37,885 nucleotides of DNA from Paenibacillus polysaccharolyticus (GCF_900102085.1 NZ_FMVM01000032.1:1-37885), one strand, 5' to 3'; positions 1 to 7,736 are shown, counted from the first letter of the stretch. The notes: a model not told the origin generated them from the sequence alone. Translations and numbers: made by a program.

Positions 1-26
1 ACCGGGCATCTAAATCGTCTTTTCAT
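1..26 (-). CDS. Start of an unidentified gene, cut by window edge
   Basis: Reading the minus strand, an ATG at 26-24 opens a frame that begins M-K-R-R-F-R-C-P and leaves the window. A GAGGAG ribosome binding site lies at 38-33, six bases before the ATG, and a plausible sigma-A promoter lies at 77-49. Eight residues are too few to name a product. The coincidence of promoter, binding site and start codon is the only support. Confidence 0.45.
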
Positions 27-48
27 GAACACTCTCCTCATTTCATTT

Positions 49-77
49 AGTGTATCTGAGGTAGCTTTGAGTGTCCA
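49..77 (-). promoter_or_regulatory. Sigma-A-like promoter of the truncated left-edge gene
   Basis: On the minus strand TGGACA (77-72) and TACACT (54-49) are separated by exactly 17 bases, and the -10 sits about 22 bases before the start codon at 26. This fits a Bacillales housekeeping promoter. Confidence 0.45.
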
Positions 78-97
78 ATTGGATTAGGGGGCTTTAA

Positions 98-135
98 AGA
101 TATACGCCGAATAGCGTCTCTGGTGATCGTTAGAA
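98..135. repeat. Copy of a dispersed repeat (left copy)
   Basis: The 26 bases at 110-135 are identical to 30714-30739, and the similarity continues weakly to the left (GATATA motif at about 98 and 30703). The core on the minus strand reads TAACGATCACCAGAGACGCT. It is intergenic at both sites. See the cluster at 30541-30739. Confidence 0.75.
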
Positions 136-408
136 TTGCGGAGATAAGTTCTCACATAAGGAAATACTTCCAACGTGACATAGCGTAGCCTCATTCACTC
201 ATAAATCAGCCACGAGCAAGTAATCATTAACATAAACATAAGTACTGCCATGCTACATCCACCTTGCCGTGGGACAACGTTCTCCAAGAACATCCAACTA
301 CTACACTACGGAACTACATTCACTAGGTTTGTAACAAGTGCTAACACTGTACTGAGAAAATTCGATTGTGTGACGTAGCCACGTCCGAGAAATATGCACT
401 TACTCGTT
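136..408. other. Gene-free stretch, nothing recognised
   Basis: No frame of gene-like length, RNA gene or hairpin terminator was recognised here. With the repeat and promoter to its left it forms a gene-free stretch of nearly 400 bases downstream of the broken gene at 409-1071. Confidence 0.5.
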
Positions 409-1071
409 TTACATTCGTAGAGCATAAGTTCGATACCGCTGAATGCCGCTCGCAACATATATAATTTCTTGATCCAACAGGCTACGAAGAACCTTTCTCG
501 TATGTGCGTCAGAGATTCTTAGATGTGTTGCCAATTCCAAAGGTGTAAACGGCCGGATTATACGTCTCGCATACCGCACGGCCTCAGCATCCAACCAGTT
601 GAGGGCTGCGGGCGCATCTGAAGCCATAAATTTTCCCATAAATGCTAGTACCAGTTGCTGACACTGTTTTGGTTCATCTTTAATGGAGAGGTAGGCAATC
701 GGCAGGAAAAGCCAGTCTTCCAATGTTAGGAGACATTGTCGCCAGCATAGATCTTTGAAACGTCTCACATCAAGATCACGAGCATGAGGCCCATAACCCT
801 GAGTCTCAATACCGCCTTTCACACCGTTCCCTGGTAAGTAGGCAAGATCCAGATAACGATAACCGTTGTGAAAATCTCAAACTTCCCACTCGGGATGCAA
901 ATGGTTGAAATTTTTCATGACGGGGAACCAGACGGAGCGCAAAAATTCCAATGTGCCATGTTCAAGCCCGTGTTCAATCCGTGATCGAACACGTAGATTG
1001 GTTTCTTTTACGATTAGCGATTTGATCCATTCTTTATATGCCTCATCAAAGTTTTGGATTATTGTACTCAT
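409..1071 (-). pseudogene. Nuclease-like plus winged-helix protein, split by in-frame TGA
   Basis: The ATG at 1071-1069 follows an AGGAGG at 1087-1082 and opens a frame of 64 codons, ending at a TGA at 879-877. The same frame stays open for 155 more codons to a TAA at 411-409. Together they make a coherent protein of about 220 residues, so this is one gene with a nonsense codon, not two genes or a frameshift. The residues after the TGA (YLDLAY, then IETQGYG and HARD) resemble the Asp...Glu-x-Gln layout of DUF559/Vsr-like PD-(D/E)XK nuclease folds. The last 55 or so residues (PFTPLELATHLRISDAHTRK onward) look like a winged helix-turn-helix. A GTG at 822 could restart translation of the C-terminal part. 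Function is unknown; the nuclease resemblance is by eye only. Confidence 0.6.
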
Positions 1072-1114
1072 GGCATGATAACCTCCTAGAAAAGTTAGTG
1101 GAAAAATGTAAAAA

Positions 1115-1176
1115 GCCGCTTTACCCAATCTTTCCTGCCTCCATAATTGGAAGGTTGGAAAAATGGACAAAGCGGC
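1115..1176 (-). other. Imperfect hairpin in the leader of the broken gene
   Basis: GCCGCTTT (1115-1122) pairs perfectly with AAAGCGGC (1169-1176), and inner segments CTTTCC and GGAAGG extend the stem. It lies just upstream of the Shine-Dalgarno sequence at 1087-1082 on the minus strand, so it would be in the mRNA leader. No U-run follows on either strand, so it is not a typical terminator. Confidence 0.45.
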
Positions 1177-1179
1177 GTG

Positions 1180-1451
1180 TGCTTCACGACCGATTAATTA
1201 ATATCTATTTACTAACATCTATAGCTGCTTTTTCTACAATAATTCCAAGTATAACCTAGACCCGGTTTTGATGCTACTCCCGCTTACCTCCAGCGCCTAG
1301 TTAAGAGTGAGTTCATTATGGTAAGGATGTCTTGGGCTTAACACAGAAGTACCACTTTTACTATGAGTAAGTTTATGTCGGATTGGATGAACAACCAAGT
1401 CGTTTAACCGTTTCTGCTAAAAGAGAGCAACGCTTCCACGTACCATTCACC
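1180..1451. other. Gene-free stretch, nothing recognised
   Basis: This is AT-rich sequence between the 3' end of the antiporter gene and the leader of the broken gene. I see no convincing frame, RNA gene or strong terminator. It must hold the promoter of the minus-strand gene at 409-1071, but no clear -35/-10 pair stands out. Confidence 0.4.
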
Positions 1452-2642
1452 TCACCTGTTCAGATGAGGATCCTCAATCCCTTGTTCCACACGTTGTTCA
1501 CCCTTTTTACGGGCAAACGTGATTTTGAGTAGCGGTGGTGTGACCAGTGTGGTGACGATGACCATAATAACCACGCTGGTAAAATATTCGGCATCCAGCA
1601 AGCCAGATGCAAGTCCAGTCGAGGCAATAATAAGCGCAACTTCACCTCTGGAGATCATGCCTGCCCCGATGGCAATGGAAGAAGAACGATCAAAACCGGT
1701 TAAACGGGCCCCGGCCCCGCCGCCGAGAAGCTTGGTGACAATGGCAACGATGCTGATGACGATGATCAGACCAATCTGTGAGCCTACGCCGTCAAAAGTT
1801 ACATTCAGTCCAATACTAACGAAGAAAACAGGTACAAAAATACTGTACGCGATCGGTTCCACCTTTTGCTCCACTTCATGTTTGAATCCAGTTTGGGAAA
1901 TCGCGATCCCTGCCGCAAATGCACCGATAATCCCTGCAACACCCATCCATTCTGCAAAATAAGAGAAGCCAAAGCAGATGATGAGTCCTGCCGTAATAAC
2001 GGTTTCCGTTACCCGCAGAGGAGCCATCCATTTCATAATGCGTGGCACCAGCAACCAGCTTGCCGCAATGATGATGACAAAGAACAACAGCTTTTTACCA
2101 ATCAACAAGCCGATGGAGACATCTCCGCCACCTGTTCCAAGTACACTCATCATGACAGCGAGCAGTACAACGACGAGCACATCATCCACTACCGCTGCCC
2201 CCAGAATGGTGGTGCCTTCACGTGAACCGAGCTGGTTCATATCCTTCAAGGTTTGCACGGAAATACTTACCGAGGTGGCACAGAACAACAGACCAAAGAA
2301 CAGTGCGTGTGTCTGAGACATACCAAAAGCAACAGCCGAACTGTATCCTCCGATAAAAGGTAAGATGACTCCGCCCACTGCCACAGCGAAAGCGGACTTC
2401 CAGTTTTTCTTCAATTGCTCCAGGTCGGTTTCCAGACCGGCGATGAACATGAGCAATAATACCCCGATCTCGGCCATATAATGCACAAAATCACTTTTAT
2501 CCACCCAGCCCAGTAGGGCAGGTCCAATGACAACACCCACAATAAGTTTACCCAGCACCGATGGCTGGCCTAACCGAACGGAGAGATCACCAGCCAGTTT
2601 GGTGAAGATCAAAATAAGGGCAAGAACTAAAATAAATTCCAC
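1452..2642 (-). CDS. Cation/proton antiporter, CPA2 (KefB/NapA-like) family
   Basis: The protein is an integral membrane exchanger of about 396 residues, expected to swap Na+ or K+ for protons. Reading shows about a dozen hydrophobic helices filling a single Na_H_Exchanger domain. It has the early GQPSVLGKLIVGVVIGP segment, the GLETDL motif, a VVDD acidic pair in the transport core (the DD form typical of electrogenic NapA-type members), and the late SRGEVALI motif. There is no C-terminal TrkA-N/RCK domain. I chose the GTG at 2642-2640 because AGAGGAG lies about nine bases upstream; the frame stays open to 2753, but that extension is hydrophilic and overlaps the structured leader. It is transcribed alone from a promoter at 2869-2841. 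The exact ion is not readable from sequence. Confidence 0.85.
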   Translation of the reverse strand: MEFILVLALILIFTKLAGDLSVRLGQPSVLGKLIVGVVIGPALLGWVDKSDFVHYMAEIGVLLLMFIAGLETDLEQLKKNWKSAFAVAVGGVILPFIGGYSSAVAFGMSQTHALFFGLLFCATSVSISVQTLKDMNQLGSREGTTILGAAVVDDVLVVVLLAVMMSVLGTGGGDVSIGLLIGKKLLFFVIIIAASWLLVPRIMKWMAPLRVTETVITAGLIICFGFSYFAEWMGVAGIIGAFAAGIAISQTGFKHEVEQKVEPIAYSIFVPVFFVSIGLNVTFDGVGSQIGLIIVISIVAIVTKLLGGGAGARLTGFDRSSSIAIGAGMISRGEVALIIASTGLASGLLDAEYFTSVVIMVIVTTLVTPPLLKITFARKKGEQRVEQGIEDPHLNR

Positions 2643-2820
2643 AAATGGTTTCTCCTCTCTGATCGCGGCAACCTTAGAATATCCTTTCCAAGGGAAAACA
2701 TCCCTGTTCCACCCAATTTGATCATAACAAAAGGCACGGAACAACGATAACAAGTTACCGTTCCATGCCTGTAAAAGACAAAGAGGGGCCCTTGGTGACA
2801 GGCTCCTCCATAGTCGACGC
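2643..2820 (-). promoter_or_regulatory. Structured 5' leader of the antiporter gene, possible riboswitch or attenuator
   Basis: From the promoter to the GTG there are about 190 bases of non-coding leader. It holds a 10-bp stem: GGCATGGAAC pairs with GTTCCGTGCC with one G-U pair, followed at once by TTTTGTTA, which resembles an intrinsic terminator (about 2771-2725). Upstream, GCCTGT can pair with ACAGGC, and the second of these overlaps the terminator-like arm, so the two folds compete. Nearer the gene is a GGGTGGAACAGGGA segment. I do not recognise a named riboswitch class. Inference only. Confidence 0.45.
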
Positions 2821-2840
2821 GTATGTGATTAAGTGCATTA

Positions 2841-2869
2841 ATTATACCACAATTTAAGACTAGGGTAAA
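2841..2869 (-). promoter_or_regulatory. Sigma-A promoter of the antiporter gene
   Basis: On the minus strand TTTACC (2869-2864) and a perfect TATAAT (2846-2841) are 17 bases apart. Transcription would start near 2834, giving the long leader described above. Confidence 0.65.
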
Positions 2870-2956
2870 ATCATACTCGCACGAAAAGGCATGAAAACAG
2901 TTTAAAACGGGCATTTATACGTAAGGACAGCCTGTTTTTGTTCAGAGTGTTGTCAC

Positions 2957-2985
2957 TTAACAGCCCTGATTTGCCGCGATATAAT
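2957..2985 (+). promoter_or_regulatory. Sigma-A promoter of ctaM
   Basis: TTAACA (2957-2962) and TATAAT (2980-2985) have a 17-base spacer. Transcription would start near 2992, downstream of the first ATG-like codons of the open frame. This rules out the longer start at 2938 and supports TTG at 3028. Confidence 0.7.
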
Positions 2986-3027
2986 GATATAGAACACAGA
3001 AAGTTAGGATATGAGGAGGACTTTGCA

Positions 3028-3612
3028 TTGGCTAACAAGGAAAGAGGGAATCTGAATGCTTCATCGAATCAGGCAACCCCGACCAGTAATAAAAATTTCG
3101 CAGGTATCATTATTACCATCTCCATTCTTGCTAACGTTATCATCTTGTTATTGTTTTTCGCACCATCGATCGGTTACAAAGGTGAGGTTACGTTCGACAT
3201 CACCGTGTTACCGCGCTTTAATGCCGTGTTTAACAGCTTTACCTTTATCTTTTTGCTGGCTGCGCTGATTGCGATTATCAAACGTAACGTCAAGCTGCAT
3301 AAACGCTTTATTTTGGCGGCATTTTCAACCACGTTGCTGTTCCTGGTGACGTATCTGACGTTCCATTATCTGTCTCCGGAAACGTCCAAGTTTGGTGGCG
3401 AAGGTATTGTTCGTTCGATCTACTTCTTTATTTTGATCACGCACAGCATTCTGGCTGCGCTGATTGTGCCACTTGCGCTCTTTACGCTCGTATGGGGCTG
3501 GACAAACCAGTTGCAGAAACACCGTAAAATCGCACGCTGGACCATGCCAATCTGGCTATATGTCAGTTCTACAGGTGTAGTCGTTTACTTGATGATGGCA
3601 CCGTATTATTGA
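3028..3612 (+). CDS. ctaM: DUF420 membrane protein, CtaM/YozB-like oxidase assembly factor
   Basis: This is a membrane protein of about 194 residues with four to five hydrophobic helices after a short polar N-terminus rich in Asn, Ser and Thr. The pattern of conserved histidines between helices (KLHKRF, TFHYLS, THSILA, QKHRKI) is that of the DUF420 family, whose S. aureus member CtaM is needed for assembly of aa3-type terminal oxidase. A TTG start at 3028 is chosen: GAGGAGG at 3013-3019 precedes it and the promoter at 2957-2985 excludes earlier starts. The qox operon 28 kb away is its likely client, an inference from the family. It stands alone, followed by gpmA about 100 bases later. Confidence 0.75.
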   Translation: MANKERGNLNASSNQATPTSNKNFAGIIITISILANVIILLLFFAPSIGYKGEVTFDITVLPRFNAVFNSFTFIFLLAALIAIIKRNVKLHKRFILAAFSTTLLFLVTYLTFHYLSPETSKFGGEGIVRSIYFFILITHSILAALIVPLALFTLVWGWTNQLQKHRKIARWTMPIWLYVSSTGVVVYLMMAPYY

Positions 3613-3717
3613 TTTCTTTTTATGCCATTAACGATATCCACCAATTACGCGCAGGGCTAATGATGTATAATTTCGCTGGTTCTGCGGGTAATGTATCCAA
3701 GGAAGGAGGGTCACGTG

Positions 3718-4461
3718 ATGTACAGGATAGTGTTGATTCGCCATGGACAGAGCATGTGGAACGTGGAAAACCGCTTTACGGGTTGGACGGACGTGGATCT
3801 GACCGAGGATGGGTATGGTGAAGCGCGCAAGGCCGGGAAAATCCTGAAAGAGCAGGGGTTTGATTTTGACTGTGCCTACGCTTCGGTATTGAAACGTTCC
3901 ATTCGTACACTCGACATTGCGCTGGATGAAATGGACTTGATGTGGATTCCGATTGAGAAGACGTGGAAGCTGAACGAGCGTCACTATGGTGCGCTGCAAG
4001 GATTGAACAAGCAGCAGACGGCTTTGAAATACGGGGAGGATCAGGTTCACGAATGGCGTCGTTCCATTAACATTTCCCCGCCACCTCTGGATGAGAATGA
4101 CGACAGATATGTGCAGGATCTGGACAAGTACAAGCGACTTGGCTGCACCATCCCGCGTACGGAGAATTTAATGGATACGTCCAAGCGGGTGTTGGAGTAC
4201 TGGGATGCAGAGATTAAACCAATGGTTTCTTCGGGAAAAAGGGTACTAATCTCCGCGCATGGCAATACGCTCCGTTCACTTGTCATGCATCTGGACCAAT
4301 TGTCCGAAGCAGACGTGATGGCGCTCAACATCCCGACAGGCATTCCGCTGGTCTATGAGTTGAACGAGGAGCTGCACCCGACCGGTCATTTTTATCTGAC
4401 CGCCGATGGCTCGACCTACAAGCATGAAGAGATGAGCCAAGTAGCCCGACCATCCGACTGA
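3718..4461 (+). CDS. gpmA: 2,3-bisphosphoglycerate-dependent phosphoglycerate mutase
   Basis: This glycolytic enzyme interconverts 3- and 2-phosphoglycerate in the cytoplasm. The 247-residue product starts MYRIVLIRHGQS, with the phospho-accepting His9 in the RHG motif. It has NRFTGWTDVDL, the catalytic Glu in LNERHYGALQGL, and the second catalytic histidine, His181, in SAHGNTLRS. Length matches the family (about 250). AAGGAGGG at 3703-3710 is seven bases before the ATG at 3718; a GTG at 3715 is an equally readable start that adds one residue. A TATAAT at 3666-3671 may be its -10, with no good -35. A strong terminator follows at 4614-4661. Confidence 0.93.
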   Translation: MYRIVLIRHGQSMWNVENRFTGWTDVDLTEDGYGEARKAGKILKEQGFDFDCAYASVLKRSIRTLDIALDEMDLMWIPIEKTWKLNERHYGALQGLNKQQTALKYGEDQVHEWRRSINISPPPLDENDDRYVQDLDKYKRLGCTIPRTENLMDTSKRVLEYWDAEIKPMVSSGKRVLISAHGNTLRSLVMHLDQLSEADVMALNIPTGIPLVYELNEELHPTGHFYLTADGSTYKHEEMSQVARPSD

Positions 4462-4613
4462 TGACGCGGGGTTAGGGCAACAGGACTCAATAAAGCATAT
4501 GAAACCACTACATGTTTCCTTATAAGCTCCTAACCTAATGGCTCACATATGGATTTAAAATAAAGTCCTGTATGGCTCATATAGGCTCACGTTACGGAGC
4601 ATAATAACCGAGC

Positions 4614-4661
4614 AAAAGATGATTACCGAACCATTCTTCATTTCGGTGATCATCTTTTTTT
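4614..4661 (+). terminator. Rho-independent terminator downstream of gpmA
   Basis: AAAGATGATTACCGAA (4615-4630) pairs with TTCGGTGATCATCTTT (4642-4657) over 16 positions with one G-U pair, and a T-run follows to 4661. Confidence 0.85.
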
Positions 4662-4811
4662 GTACTGCTCAATCGTATAACTGGGTGTGCCAGTTGGAGA
4701 AATATTTTATTTTTTACAGGCAGGCAAGCTTGGATATCGTTTCGTTTGTGCTAGATCGGGTAAAACTCAAACAAGACACGATGTACATGAATCCAGAAGG
4801 AGGAGAGTTAC

Positions 4812-4991
4812 ATGTCGAAACGCAAATTGCTCATGACGGCGATTGGAGCTGGCGTGACGTATCTGATGAGGAATAAACAGGCCAGGGACAAAGTCATTAG
4901 CACCGTATCTAATATGGTGAAAAAGAACGGATCATCATCTCGTACCGCAAGACCGCGGGTGGAGGTTAGCAACCAAGAGTGGAGAAATTGA
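4812..4991 (+). CDS. Small basic protein of unknown function, 59 residues
   Basis: An AAGGAGGA at 4797-4804 precedes an ATG at 4812, and the frame runs 59 codons to a TGA at 4989-4991. The product starts MSKRKLLMTAIGAGVTYLMR, a short weakly hydrophobic segment between basic clusters, then a Lys/Arg/Ser-rich tail ending EVSNQEWRN. The first 20 residues could be a membrane-anchoring helix. An overlapping frame at 4619-4876 covers the same DNA but lacks its own ribosome binding site and begins inside the preceding terminator, so I reject it. No family is recognised. A terminator follows at 5131-5160. Confidence 0.6.
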   Translation: MSKRKLLMTAIGAGVTYLMRNKQARDKVISTVSNMVKKNGSSSRTARPRVEVSNQEWRN

Positions 4992-5130
4992 GTAATCCAG
5001 GAGTCTTACATGACGGCTAACCAATAGCGTGGGCAGTGTAAGGAAGCCCTGTTATCTGTTCGATACACGTAAAAGTAAATAAACGTACTTGCTTGCTACT
5101 AGCAGGCGCATATGGTGAGCAACATCAAAG

Positions 5131-5160
5131 AGACCTGGGACGATCGTTCCGGGTTTTTCT
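5131..5160 (+). terminator. Likely rho-independent terminator
   Basis: CCTGGGA and TTCCGGG flank the CGATCG centre (stem with G-U pairs, about 5134-5153) and are followed by GTTTTTCT. It closes the unit of the small protein at 4812-4991. Confidence 0.65.
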
Positions 5161-5262
5161 TATGTGCGTCTGAGCATCACTGGAGATTGCACACTATGCG
5201 ATTTTTTCCATGAAGAATGATACAATGAATACTTGCAGAACGTATGGAGAGGAGATGCACTT

Positions 5263-6198
5263 GTGGATAAAGGTCAAATGGGCACTTCTATGAAGAAAAA
5301 TCGTTTGGGTACTTCGGAATTGATGGTGGGGGAGATCGGACTGGGCTGTATGTCGCTCGGAACGGAACTGAAACCTGCAGTGGAGCTGATTCACGAAGCG
5401 TTGGATCTCGGGGTTAATCTGCTGGACACAGCTGATCTGTATGATGCCGGACGGAACGAAGAGATTGTGGGACAAGCGATCAAAGGGCGCCGGGATCAAG
5501 TCATTCTGGCAACCAAAGTGGGGAACCGCCGTATTCCTGGCAAAGAGGGCTGGTCATGGGACCCGTCCAAAGCTTATATTAAACAGGCCGTGCATGAAAG
5601 CCTCAAACGACTGCAGACCGATTACATTGATCTGTATCAGCTTCATGGTGGCACGCTGGATGATCCAATCGCTGAGACCATTGAAGCGTTTGAGGAGTTG
5701 AAGAAGGAAGGACTTATCCGATACTACGGCATCTCTTCCATTCGTCCGAACGTGATTCGGGAGTATGTAGAGAAATCATCCATTGTCAGCGTGATGAATC
5801 AATACAGTGTAGTGGATCGCCGGGCGGAAGAGGAAGTATTACCTTTACTTGAGCAAAAAGAAATCAGTATCATCGCTCGCGGCCCGGTTGCCAGTGGTGT
5901 ACTGGCAGCATCGGGAACGGCGAAGGCAGACAAAGGATATCTGGATTATACGCCAGAGCAGTTGCATCACATCCGCCAAGGCCTGGCTGGACTGGTCACA
6001 GATGATCGCAGCATGGCACAGACGGCAATCCGTTATGCGCTTGCGCAACCTGCCGTTGCTGCTGTCGTTCCAGGAGCCAGTTCCAGAACACAATTGTTGC
6101 ATAACATTGCGGCTGCTTCATCTGCCCCGCTCACCCCTGCCGAGATTCAGGTCATACGGGAGCAGAGTCCTGCTAACCGTTACACGCAGCATCGTTAA
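5263..6198 (+). CDS. Aldo/keto reductase
   Basis: This is a cytoplasmic NADPH-dependent carbonyl reductase of about 311 residues with a TIM-barrel fold. Visible family marks are RLGTSELMVGEIGLGCMSLG at the N-terminus, the catalytic Asp and Tyr in LLDTADLYDAGRNEE, the catalytic Lys in ILATKVG, and His in YQLHGG. The NADP-binding end (GPVASGVLA, then RYALAQPAVAAVVPGAS) is also present. I start it at the GTG at 5263 because GGAGAGGAG lies at 5247-5255; an ATG at 5278 is also possible. The substrate cannot be told. A TACAAT at 5221-5226 is a candidate -10. It is followed by the thioredoxin-like gene, which has its own leader. Confidence 0.88.
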   Translation: MDKGQMGTSMKKNRLGTSELMVGEIGLGCMSLGTELKPAVELIHEALDLGVNLLDTADLYDAGRNEEIVGQAIKGRRDQVILATKVGNRRIPGKEGWSWDPSKAYIKQAVHESLKRLQTDYIDLYQLHGGTLDDPIAETIEAFEELKKEGLIRYYGISSIRPNVIREYVEKSSIVSVMNQYSVVDRRAEEEVLPLLEQKEISIIARGPVASGVLAASGTAKADKGYLDYTPEQLHHIRQGLAGLVTDDRSMAQTAIRYALAQPAVAAVVPGASSRTQLLHNIAAASSAPLTPAEIQVIREQSPANRYTQHR

Positions 6199-6304
6199 TG
6201 GGTGGGTTACCTGTTTTCAAGTGTAACTATTTGAGGTACAATAAGAGCACCATCTCTACACAAAGTACAACTATTAACTAGAACGACATAAGGAGAGAAT
6301 AGAT

Positions 6305-6631
6305 ATGGAAAGAATTCAAAGTGAACAGCAATATCGCGACCTGATTAACTCCGACGGTATGACGGTCATTAAATTTGATACAACGTGGTGCCCGGACTGC
6401 AAAAACCTGGATCGGTTCATCGGTGACGTTATTGATCAGCATGCCGATAAAACTTTTTATGCGCTGGATGCAGAAGAATTCCAGCCGTTTGCTGAAGAGA
6501 ACGGTGTACGCGGCATTCCAAGCCTGCTGGTTTTCCAGAACGGCAAAAAGCTTGCGCATCTTCACAGCAAATGGGCAAAAACCCCTGCACAAATCTCGGA
6601 GTATCTGGAGACACTTGAGTCCAAAGTCTAA
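6305..6631 (+). CDS. Thioredoxin-like protein with WCPDC active site
   Basis: The 108-residue thioredoxin-fold protein has the redox pair Cys29-Pro-Asp-Cys32 in TTWCPDCKN and the cis-proline loop in VRGIPSLLVFQNG. It probably catalyses thiol-disulfide exchange in the cytoplasm, as no signal peptide is present. The CPDC centre differs from the CGPC of canonical TrxA, so it is a YtpP-like side branch rather than the main thioredoxin. An AAGGAGAG at 6290-6297 precedes the ATG. A perfect terminator follows, shared in position with the converging exporter gene. Confidence 0.85.
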   Translation: MERIQSEQQYRDLINSDGMTVIKFDTTWCPDCKNLDRFIGDVIDQHADKTFYALDAEEFQPFAEENGVRGIPSLLVFQNGKKLAHLHSKWAKTPAQISEYLETLESKV

Positions 6632-6644
6632 GCTGATGCTTAGC

Positions 6645-6682
6645 AAAACCCCTGCCTGTCTTAGGACAAAGCAGGGGTTTTT
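6645..6682 (+). terminator. Rho-independent terminator after the thioredoxin-like gene
   Basis: AAAACCCCTGC (6645-6655) pairs perfectly with GCAGGGGTTTT (6671-6681), and a T-rich end follows. It may work in both directions, because the A-run makes a T-run for the converging gene at 6702-7592. Confidence 0.85.
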
Positions 6683-6701
6683 GAATTGTGAATCGTTAGA
6701 G

Positions 6702-7592
6702 TTAGAGTTTAACAAGTTTACTTCTTTTTGAATTGAGGTTTACAAGTAGAATACTTGCAATAATCATGACCAGTCCAGCAATCAGATTGATGGTGATGGA
6801 TTCTCCTAGAAATAACACACTACATAGCAGTGCAATCAATGGAATCAGAAAGGTGAAGGAGCCTACTTTGCTGGCTTCCCCGGAACTGACAAGTTTGAAG
6901 AAGGCCAGCCAGCCGAGAGCAATGACAAATACGGAGATGAAAAGCATATCCATCACAAAAGGCAGAACCCATTGTACCTCATTCCAGTTCTCTGTAGCGG
7001 TTCCCGTTAAAGTTAGAATTACACCGCCAATGAGAATCGGAATGGCTGTCATCCAGATCCCGTCCACCTTGGCTGAAGTTTTTTTCATATAGATCGTGCC
7101 TGCTGCCCAACTGATGGCACTGAACAATCCCAGCATGACACCTTCAGGGGACATTTTGCCAGTCATGCCACCGATGCTGATCGTTGCTACGCCTGCAAAG
7201 CCGAGCGCGAGTCCGATTATTTTCATAGTATACATCGTTTCACCAAGCCACAGCCATGCCCCAATCCCAAGCAGAACAGGCTGCAAGAACACGATGGAAG
7301 AAAACAATCCAGCAGGCACTTCGGTCAGACCCACCGTCTGAAAACCGTAAAAGAAAATGATGTTAAGTGCGGCAGAGATGGCGTAAATATACCATGTTTT
7401 CCGAAACTGGAGTGTTTTGTACCGCGGAAATGCATAAAATCCAAGAACCAGTCCGGCAATTAGCAGTCGCATGCCTGCGAACAGGAGGGGCGGTGTATAG
7501 TTTAATGCGTATTTGGTCAGTGGCCAGTTGATTCCCCACATGAGAACCAGAAAAGCCAAGATCCAGCCTGCTTTTGAACGTGATAAAGCCAT
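6702..7592 (-). CDS. EamA-family (DMT) transporter
   Basis: This is an inner-membrane exporter of about 296 residues with ten hydrophobic helices arranged as two EamA repeats. The first runs from LVLMWGINWPLTKYAL to about residue 140 and the second from GLFSAISWAAGTIYMKK to the end. DMT proteins usually export amino acids, metabolites or drugs; the substrate is not readable. An AAGGAGAG lies just before the ATG at 7592. The gene is divergent from a LysR-type regulator at 7792, and an inverted repeat overlaps its own -35, so control by that regulator is likely (inference from layout). Confidence 0.87.
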   Translation of the reverse strand: MALSRSKAGWILAFLVLMWGINWPLTKYALNYTPPLLFAGMRLLIAGLVLGFYAFPRYKTLQFRKTWYIYAISAALNIIFFYGFQTVGLTEVPAGLFSSIVFLQPVLLGIGAWLWLGETMYTMKIIGLALGFAGVATISIGGMTGKMSPEGVMLGLFSAISWAAGTIYMKKTSAKVDGIWMTAIPILIGGVILTLTGTATENWNEVQWVLPFVMDMLFISVFVIALGWLAFFKLVSSGEASKVGSFTFLIPLIALLCSVLFLGESITINLIAGLVMIIASILLVNLNSKRSKLVKL

Positions 7593-7610
7593 AGATTATC
7601 TCTCCTTCAA

Positions 7611-7645
7611 GTTATATGGAAAAGTCTTTTTGGACTGCAAGTCCA
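7611..7645 (-). promoter_or_regulatory. Promoter of the EamA gene with overlapping inverted repeat
   Basis: On the minus strand TTGCAG (7640-7635) and TATAAC (7616-7611) are 18 bases apart. The perfect inverted repeat TGGACT-GCA-AGTCCA (7631-7645) covers the -35, so it is a candidate operator for the divergent LysR protein. Confidence 0.5.
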
Positions 7646-7707
7646 GTACAGTTTTTCTTCTGAATCAACCCATTCGAATGTTCTTTGGCCATTGTATTTG
7701 CCAGTCG

Positions 7708-7736
7708 TTGATCGTCCGTGTTCACCATGATACAAT
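7708..7736 (+). promoter_or_regulatory. Sigma-A promoter of the LysR gene
   Basis: TTGATC (7708-7713) and TACAAT (7731-7736) are separated by 17 bases, upstream of the LysR start at 7792. Confidence 0.6.

Noticed and set aside
877..879. TGA as selenocysteine or programmed readthrough codon
   Set aside because: No SECIS-like stem directly after it, the position is in a Val-TGA-Asp context where an Arg would fit, and no selenoprotein genes are in view. A plain nonsense mutation is simpler.
1038..1259. 73-residue plus-strand open frame
   Set aside because: It runs antisense across the start and leader hairpin of the broken gene and has no ribosome binding site; treated as chance.
2690..2720. 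T-box-like GGGTGGAAC segment in the antiporter leader
   Set aside because: T-box leaders are longer, carry a specifier stem and precede aminoacyl-tRNA synthetase or amino-acid genes. None of these apply here; the resemblance is only nine bases.
2938..3027. Upstream extension of the CtaM-like protein
   Set aside because: A TTAACA-17-TATAAT promoter lies inside this stretch, so it is not in the transcript.
4619..4876. 85-residue plus-strand open frame
   Set aside because: It starts inside the gpmA terminator, has no ribosome binding site, and overlaps the well-signalled small gene at 4812 in another frame.
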